Of a stretch of DNA of 6,509 nucleotides, positions 1 to 3,028 are shown one piece after another (positions within the stretch are counted from its first letter, which is position 1; each line of letters begins with the position of its first letter). Origin of the DNA: an uncultured Armatimonadota bacterium. GTDB lineage: Bacteria; Armatimonadota; Fimbriimonadia; Fimbriimonadales; Fimbriimonadaceae. The position numbers and the translations under genes are program-made. The notes under the pieces are model-generated. The model was not told the DNA's origin. It ran no database searches and saw only the letters and a program-made list of their open reading frames with translations. The DNA lies in NCBI GenBank assembly GCA_946478935.1, contig CAMLEL010000143.1, positions 1 through 6,509 on the forward strand. The letters are read 5' to 3'.

Positions 1-376
1 CCCAAATGAACGTGTGTTGGCCTGCGCCGGTGGTAGAGCCGCTGGGCGCAGACGCCAGGTTGTAGCGACCTTCGCTCTGCGGTGCGTGGTACTCGGCGCA
101 GGGAATCCATGTCGTGCCGTTGTTGACCGTCTTGAAGATTCCGCCGGTGGCAGACGCCGCGAAGATGGTGTTTATATTCCGTGGGTCCACCTCAAGATCG
201 AGGATTCGACCTCCAAAAGTCGACGGCCCCACGCTTCGAAACGAAATGGGTTCCAAAAACCGTTCGGTAGAACCGACGGGGTACTTCGATGAAGCGCCGC
301 CACCAGAATCAAACTGTGCAAGCGCAAAGATTGGAACGAGCGTAAGGACGCTCGCAGATAAAGACACAAACCTCAT
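1..376 (-). CDS. Secreted sortilin/BNR-repeat (VPS10-like beta-propeller) protein, N-terminal part only
   Basis: The reading frame is open from an ATG at 376 to the left edge (125 codons, no stop), so only the N-terminus is present. Residues 1-20 form a signal peptide (Arg2, hydrophobic core, Ala-Leu-Ala before Gln21), so the product is probably exported. Residues 45-91 carry the pattern typical of the first blade of WD40/YVTN/BNR-like and sortilin-type proteins: FRSVGP, then GGRILDLEVDP, then ATGGIFKTVNNGTTW. In that family the repeats build a large beta-propeller; many bacterial members are around 1000 residues and have no assigned enzyme activity. There is no clear SD; a TATATT box ends 8 bases before the ATG, so a leaderless start is possible. 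The gene lies 48 bases behind the haem lipoprotein gene on the same strand and may share its transcript. Family assignment is fairly safe; function is unknown. Confidence 0.75.
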   Translation of the reverse strand, partial: MRFVSLSASVLTLVPIFALAQFDSGGGASSKYPVGSTERFLEPISFRSVGPSTFGGRILDLEVDPRNINTIFAASATGGIFKTVNNGTTWIPCAEYHAPQSEGRYNLASAPSGSTTGAGQHTFIW

Positions 377-384
377 GTTAAGGG

Positions 385-390
385 AATATA
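385..390 (-). promoter_or_regulatory. Possible -10 box for a leaderless transcript of the BNR-protein gene
   Basis: On the minus strand TATATT is followed by 8 bases (CCCTTAAC) and then the ATG at 376. A transcript starting 7-8 bases after the box would begin at or next to the start codon. No convincing -35 box is visible, and the gap to the preceding gene is only 48 bases, so readthrough from upstream is equally possible. Confidence 0.25.
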
Positions 391-424
391 TACGCTTTTC
401 CCGAGGTTTGGGTAGATCCCAGCG

Positions 425-844
425 CTATGCTTTTGCGCCTTCTTTGATCCAAGCCTCAAATTTTGCGATTTCGGCTTCGGGAAGAGGACTCGCATCCTTC
501 GGCATCTGCGGTTTTCCGTGGCTGCCTCTCAGTACGTGAATGATCAAGCTGTTCTCAGGGTCTCCAACCACGACAGCTGGACCGTCTTCCCCACCTTTCA
601 TGAGAGACGCATGATCCACGAAGCTGTAGCCTTCCTTTGGATTGCTGGCCCCATGACACTTTACGCAGTTGGCATCCAGTAGTGACTGGATTTCCGAGTA
701 GACGACGGTGGTGGTTGTGCCGGAAGTTGTGGATGCGCTCGGGCTCCCGGAAGTGGACTCGGATCCAGTGGCGCTGGTGTTGTCCGAACTGCAGCCTATG
801 GTAAGCGCTGCTGCGGCAGCCAAGGTGAGATAAATCCTGCTCAT
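425..844 (-). CDS. Small c-type cytochrome lipoprotein (planctomycete-type cytochrome C domain)
   Basis: This is a 139-residue protein. An N-terminal signal with a lipobox-like LTIGC puts the lipidated Cys at residue 18, so it is probably anchored to a membrane on the outer side of the inner membrane. Residues 19-48 are a Ser/Thr-rich linker. The single haem c domain follows: CVKCH at 60-64 binds the haem covalently, and Met114 in the QMPKD segment is the likely second axial ligand. The GDPENSLIIHVLRG segment and the closing AEIAKFEAWIKEGA helix match the short cytochrome C domain common in Planctomycetota, Verrucomicrobiota and Armatimonadota (Pfam PSCyt1 type). The role is probably electron transfer; the partner is unknown. 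The SD is AGGA at 855-852, 7 bases before the ATG. The gene lies directly behind a TPP riboswitch and its terminator, 36 bases after the T-run, which is unexpected for a cytochrome. The lipobox has Thr at -3, so lipidation is likely but not certain. Confidence 0.85.
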   Translation of the reverse strand: MSRIYLTLAAAAALTIGCSSDNTSATGSESTSGSPSASTTSGTTTTVVYSEIQSLLDANCVKCHGASNPKEGYSFVDHASLMKGGEDGPAVVVGDPENSLIIHVLRGSHGKPQMPKDASPLPEAEIAKFEAWIKEGAKA

Positions 845-880
845 TTCCTTATCCTATCGTGGACACGGACGTGAGGAGGG

Positions 881-924
881 CAAAAAAGTATAGGAAGCTA
901 TCTCTACTAAAAGAAACAGCTTCC
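881..924 (-). terminator. Intrinsic terminator of the TPP riboswitch (expression platform)
   Basis: On the minus strand GGAAGCUGUUUCU (924-912) pairs fully with AGAGAUAGCUUCC (905-893): 13 pairs including two G-U pairs, closed by a 6-base loop (911-906). A run of six T follows at 887-882. It lies 4 bases after the outer riboswitch helix and 36 bases before the cytochrome start codon. This is the classic position for a transcription-attenuation switch, in which bound TPP would allow this hairpin to form. Confidence 0.85.
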
Positions 925-955
925 CTCTGAACACCGATGTTTTTTCACTGTTCCT
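912..955 (-). promoter_or_regulatory. Predicted antiterminator pairing between aptamer 3' strand and terminator 5' arm
   Basis: AGGAACAG (955-948), part of the conserved 3' strand of the TPP aptamer, can pair with CUGUUUCU (919-912), the distal half of the 5' arm of the downstream terminator. This gives 8 pairs with one G-U, plus one adjoining U-G. Because the same bases serve either the aptamer and terminator or this helix, the two folds exclude each other. This is inferred from complementarity only. Confidence 0.6.
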
Positions 956-1041
956 GCGTCGGTATTAACCGCATCAGGTTCAAAGGGTCATCTAGATGCG
1001 ATCTAGATTTCTCAGCCTTACAGGTGGCTCCCCTGGTGTTC
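929..1041 (-). promoter_or_regulatory. TPP riboswitch (THI-box) aptamer
   Basis: The minus strand carries the THI-box consensus in the right order. GGGGAGCC is at 1033-1026, CUGAGA at 1015-1010 (the pyrimidine-sensing loop), ACCC followed by UUUGAACCUGAUG at about 987-972, GGUUAAUACC at 970-961, and CGCAGGAA at 958-951 (the pyrophosphate-sensing arm). A variable side stem between CUGAGA and GACCC is the perfect hairpin AUCUAGAU-CGC-AUCUAGAU (1008-990). The outer helix can be closed by GAACACC (1041-1035) with GGUGUUC (935-929). The aptamer binds thiamine pyrophosphate and normally represses thiamine synthesis or uptake genes. Here the next gene downstream is a haem-c lipoprotein. The core is confident; the exact outer ends are less certain, because the outer pairing leaves about 15 unpaired bases on the 3' side. 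Confidence 0.92.
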
Positions 1042-1056
1042 GATGTTCACTTCTTG

Positions 1057-1083
1057 ATACGAGGCTCGCATTCTTGTGGTTCC
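1057..1083 (-). promoter_or_regulatory. Possible ECF-sigma-type promoter for the riboswitch transcript
   Basis: On the minus strand GGAAC (1083-1079) is followed after 17 bases by CGTAT (1061-1057). This resembles the GGAAC / CGT pattern used by many extracytoplasmic-function sigma factors. Transcription would start near 1050, about 9 bases before the outer riboswitch helix. The motifs are short and could occur by chance. Confidence 0.3.
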
Positions 1084-1102
1084 CCGCTCGGTGGGACCAA
1101 AA

Positions 1103-1513
1103 CTACATATTGGAATCCTTGAACAGCCAGAATGTCGCTCCTTGTGGATCCTGAAGCAAGGCCATCCGTCCAACCGACGGAACATCCATAGCCGGAACCA
1201 AAATGCTGGCACCGAGGGACACGCATTTGGATGCCCTGGCATCTACGTCATCCACCGCAATGTACGTTGACCAGTGAGGACGTACATCAGCCATGTCCGG
1301 CACAGCCTCGGTGCCCATCACGCCAGCAACGGGCATTCCATTGGCGACGAGCATCGTGTAAGTCCCCTGCTCCCCCATATCCATTGTCTGAGTCCCCCAA
1401 TCGAGGGCCTTCGTGTAAAAATCAATGGCGACTTGGGCAGATGGTCCGTAAACCTCATGCCAAACGAACGTCCGCCCAACCGCGTTGATATGTCGATCTA
1501 TTGTATCTGCCAT
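1103..1513 (-). CDS. VOC-family (glyoxalase/bleomycin-resistance fold) protein
   Basis: This 136-residue protein has the two-module vicinal-oxygen-chelate layout. Module one begins FVWHEVYG (residues 16-23), has the AIDFYTKALDWG helix (29-40) and the NGMPVAGVMG strand (58-67). Module two begins HWSTYIAVDDVDA (80-92), continues with SLGASILVPAMDVPSVGRM (99-117) and closes with LLQDPQGATFWLFK (119-132). His19/Glu20 and His80 lie where metal ligands are found in related proteins. The pattern matches the 'predicted enzyme related to lactoylglutathione lyase' group; its substrate is unknown and it should not be called glyoxalase I. It is cytoplasmic, with no signal peptide. No strong SD precedes the ATG at 1513. 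It is divergent from the peptidase gene, separated by 72 bases. The riboswitch transcript begins behind it, and no clear terminator separates the two. Confidence 0.88.
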   Translation of the reverse strand: MADTIDRHINAVGRTFVWHEVYGPSAQVAIDFYTKALDWGTQTMDMGEQGTYTMLVANGMPVAGVMGTEAVPDMADVRPHWSTYIAVDDVDARASKCVSLGASILVPAMDVPSVGRMALLQDPQGATFWLFKDSNM

Positions 1514-1573
1514 AACAAATAGGCATACGAAAGATGCGTTCGCGAAGGTGCCGGCTGTGATTCAAGATTCAGA

Positions 1574-1579
1574 TAAGAT
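1574..1579 (+). promoter_or_regulatory. Possible -10 box (TAAGAT) of the divergent region, pointing to a leaderless mRNA
   Basis: The 72 bases between the divergent VOC and peptidase genes must hold both promoters. TAAGAT lies 6 bases before the peptidase ATG at 1586, so transcription would start at or beside the A of the ATG. No SD is visible there. A good -35 box is not apparent, as is often the case for such leaderless promoters. Confidence 0.35.
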
Positions 1580-1585
1580 GGACAC

Positions 1586-2263
1586 ATGATCATAGCAATT
1601 GCGGCAGTTGCCATCGGCCTTGCCCAGCTACCCGAAGCCAAACTCGACCGTCATATCTACCCACTCAGCACACCGTTGTCGGCGCCTTCGATCGAGGTCG
1701 ATGTATCGGAGATTCCCGAAGCCAAAGCTTGGGGTGATGCCGCGAAGGAAGTGGTCAAGGCTTGGTATCCCACCGTCACATCGCTCCTTGCAACGAAGGA
1801 TTTCAAAGCACCTAAACGGATTCGGATTGTCATCAAGAAAGAGATTTCAGCCCCTGCCTGGGCATCCGGTGACACGATCACGGTCAGCGGAAAGTGGATT
1901 ACTGCACGTCCCGATGACCTTGGAATGATGGTTCATGAGTTGACGCACATTATCCAGGCCTACCCCCGAAATGAGAAGAATGTGGGATGGCTTGTCGAGG
2001 GAATCGCCGATTATATCCGTTGGTGGCGATACGAGCCAGAAGCCGCCCGACCAAGGATCGACCCAGAGAAATCCAAGTACACGGATGCGTACCGAACGAC
2101 GGCTTACTGGCTGGCATGGACGTCACGAAAATACGATATGCGCTTGGTCCCGACATTGGACGCTGAACTGAGAAAAGGCAAAGATCCGATGCCCGTTTTT
2201 ATGCAGTTGACCGGCAAGGACGCCGACACGCTCTGGAAGGAATTCATCGCCTCGAAGCCCTAG
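1586..2263 (+). CDS. Secreted basic-secretory-protein (BSP) family zinc metallopeptidase
   Basis: This is a 225-residue protein. The first 13 residues are a short hydrophobic signal (MIIAIAAVAIGLA), indicating export. HELTH at 117-121 is a zinc-binding HExxH motif with Glu118 as the catalytic residue; it is followed by IIQ and by VEGIADYIRW at 137-146, where Glu138 is the likely third ligand. YRTTAYWLAW at 169-178 and the closing FMQLTGKDADTLWKEF segment complete the pattern of the plant and bacterial 'basic secretory protein' peptidase family (Pfam BSP). Family members are presumed peptidases, but bacterial substrates are mostly unknown. The length is normal for the family, and all motifs are intact. 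It is transcribed away from the VOC gene. No SD precedes the ATG, so leaderless translation is likely. No clear intrinsic terminator follows it. Confidence 0.85.
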   Translation: MIIAIAAVAIGLAQLPEAKLDRHIYPLSTPLSAPSIEVDVSEIPEAKAWGDAAKEVVKAWYPTVTSLLATKDFKAPKRIRIVIKKEISAPAWASGDTITVSGKWITARPDDLGMMVHELTHIIQAYPRNEKNVGWLVEGIADYIRWWRYEPEAARPRIDPEKSKYTDAYRTTAYWLAWTSRKYDMRLVPTLDAELRKGKDPMPVFMQLTGKDADTLWKEFIASKP

Positions 2264-2331
2264 GGCCCGAACATCCCATCTCGCACCGTCGTCCGAATAG
2301 GCCAAAGACACCCTGGCAAAAGTTTTAGTGA

Positions 2332-2356
2332 AACTTCGAGAAAATCGGGCGTCTGA
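2332..2356 (+). promoter_or_regulatory. Possible ECF/SigmaE-like promoter of the Arg-rich exported protein
   Basis: AACTT (2332-2336) is separated by 15 bases from TCTGA (2352-2356), resembling the GAACTT / TCTGA pattern of RpoE-type sigma factors that control envelope genes. It lies about 55 bases before the start of an exported protein, a suitable position. The match is short and the consensus in this organism is unknown. Confidence 0.25.
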
Positions 2357-2372
2357 TAGTGTGTAACCAACT

Positions 2373-2403
2373 ATTCAGGGTTTTCTGAATGTAGGAAAAG
2401 GAG
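2373..2403 (+). promoter_or_regulatory. Leader hairpin and Shine-Dalgarno site of the Arg-rich protein gene
   Basis: ATTCAG (2373-2378) and CTGAAT (2385-2390) form a perfect 6-bp inverted repeat with a 6-base spacer in the leader. It ends 7 bases before AAGGAG (2398-2403), a strong SD 6 bases before the ATG at 2410. The SD supports this start codon firmly. The hairpin is short, and any regulatory role is a guess. Confidence 0.5.
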
Positions 2404-2409
2404 TTCAGG

Positions 2410-2970
2410 ATGAAGTTTAAAGTTATCCTCTCGACCATTCTCGCCGCGTCGCTCATGGGCGCTTCGATCACGCCTGTACTGGCCGACGACGACAAGGGTC
2501 GGGGAAAAAAGAAGGGCCACTACAAAAATGGCAAGGCTTACGGTCAGCACCCGAGTCAGCGCAAGAGCCGTGACCGCGACGATGATCGACGTGAGAGAGA
2601 TCGACGCTATTCGGAGGACCGGTATCGATCGGTTCAAAACAGTGATCGATACCGCACGCAAAGTGAGCTGGATCGATTGTCTGACCGACGCCAGCAGACA
2701 AAGAATGAGTGGCGGAATCTCGCCTACCTGTCAGGCGGCGTAGCACTGCTTGGCCTGTTGCAGAAGGACAATCGGTTGGTCTTTGCTGGTGCGGCTGGAG
2801 CCTTGTATTCCCTTCACCGATACGAGCAAGATCGAAAGAGCCAATCCAAGGTTGACCGGTTGCGCGCATCTTACTTCAGCCAGCCCTACTTCATTCGGGA
2901 TGGACGCCGCTACGACCGGCGGGTGGTGACGCGAAACGGTGATCGGTACTATCAATTCGTTCGCCGCTAA
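2410..2970 (+). CDS. Exported Arg/Asp-rich protein of unknown function
   Basis: I do not recognise a named family for this 186-residue protein. Residues 1-25 are a clear signal peptide (MKFK, hydrophobic core, cleavage likely after VLA). The mature protein starts with an acidic DDD, then a Lys/Gly stretch (29-44), then a highly charged Arg/Asp region (about 50-95) with repeated DRYR units (70-73, 79-82). Two short hydrophobic segments (104-117 and 122-135, Gly/Ala-rich) could form a membrane hairpin or a buried core. The C-terminal 30 residues hold two related units, IRDGRRYDRRVV and TRNGDRYYQFVRR, somewhat like the C-terminal YxxRDGxYY tails of RcnB-type periplasmic proteins. The start is fixed by a strong SD. 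It stands alone: 146 bases separate it from the BSP peptidase, and a large hairpin lies 26 bases behind its stop. The gene is real by signal peptide and SD; an envelope role is inferred. Confidence 0.75.
   Translation: MKFKVILSTILAASLMGASITPVLADDDKGRGKKKGHYKNGKAYGQHPSQRKSRDRDDDRRERDRRYSEDRYRSVQNSDRYRTQSELDRLSDRRQQTKNEWRNLAYLSGGVALLGLLQKDNRLVFAGAAGALYSLHRYEQDRKSQSKVDRLRASYFSQPYFIRDGRRYDRRVVTRNGDRYYQFVRR
2620..2654 (+). repeat. 11-bp perfect inverted repeat inside the Arg-rich gene
   Basis: CGGTATCGATC (2620-2630) and GATCGATACCG (2644-2654) are exact reverse complements, 13 bases apart. The arms encode the two D-R-Y-R copies of the protein. Alternating D/R/Y codons are partly palindromic, so the repeat may be a by-product of the peptide repeat, but it would form an mRNA hairpin. 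Confidence 0.6.
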
Positions 2971-2996
2971 TTAAGCAGGAACTCGTCAACCAAAAA

Positions 2997-3028
2997 GCGA
3001 AAAGGGAAGCACGATGCTTCCCTTTCGC
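2997..3028 (+). promoter_or_regulatory. Long hairpin covering the SD and start codon of the S9 peptidase gene (also possible terminator)
   Basis: GCGAAAAGGGAAGC (2997-3010) pairs with GCTTCCCTTTCGC (3016-3028): 13 pairs with one bulged A, and a 5-base loop ACGAT (3011-3015). The arms are flanked by AAAAA (2992-2996) before and ATTTATT after, which can add three A-U pairs past one mismatch. The peptidase SD (AAGGG, 3002-3006) lies in the stem; the A and U of its start codon are in the loop and the G in the stem. Read on the plus strand it resembles a terminator with a weak T-run; on the minus strand it is followed by TTTTT. It could end the preceding transcript, limit translation of the peptidase, or do both. 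Confidence 0.7.

Noticed and set aside
114..539. Plus-strand open frame of 141 codons over the BNR and cytochrome genes
   Set aside because: It lies opposite two genes with signal peptides and recognisable motifs (CxxCH, BNR), and shows no domain of its own.
1079..1102. GGTCCC...GGGAACC hairpin on the minus strand just behind the VOC gene as a terminator
   Set aside because: The stem has only about six pairs with a bulge and no T-run follows. The GGAAC part is better explained as a possible promoter element.
937..1122. Plus-strand open frame of 61 codons in the gap between the cytochrome and VOC genes
   Set aside because: The region is fully explained by the minus-strand TPP riboswitch; the frame has no SD or recognisable features.
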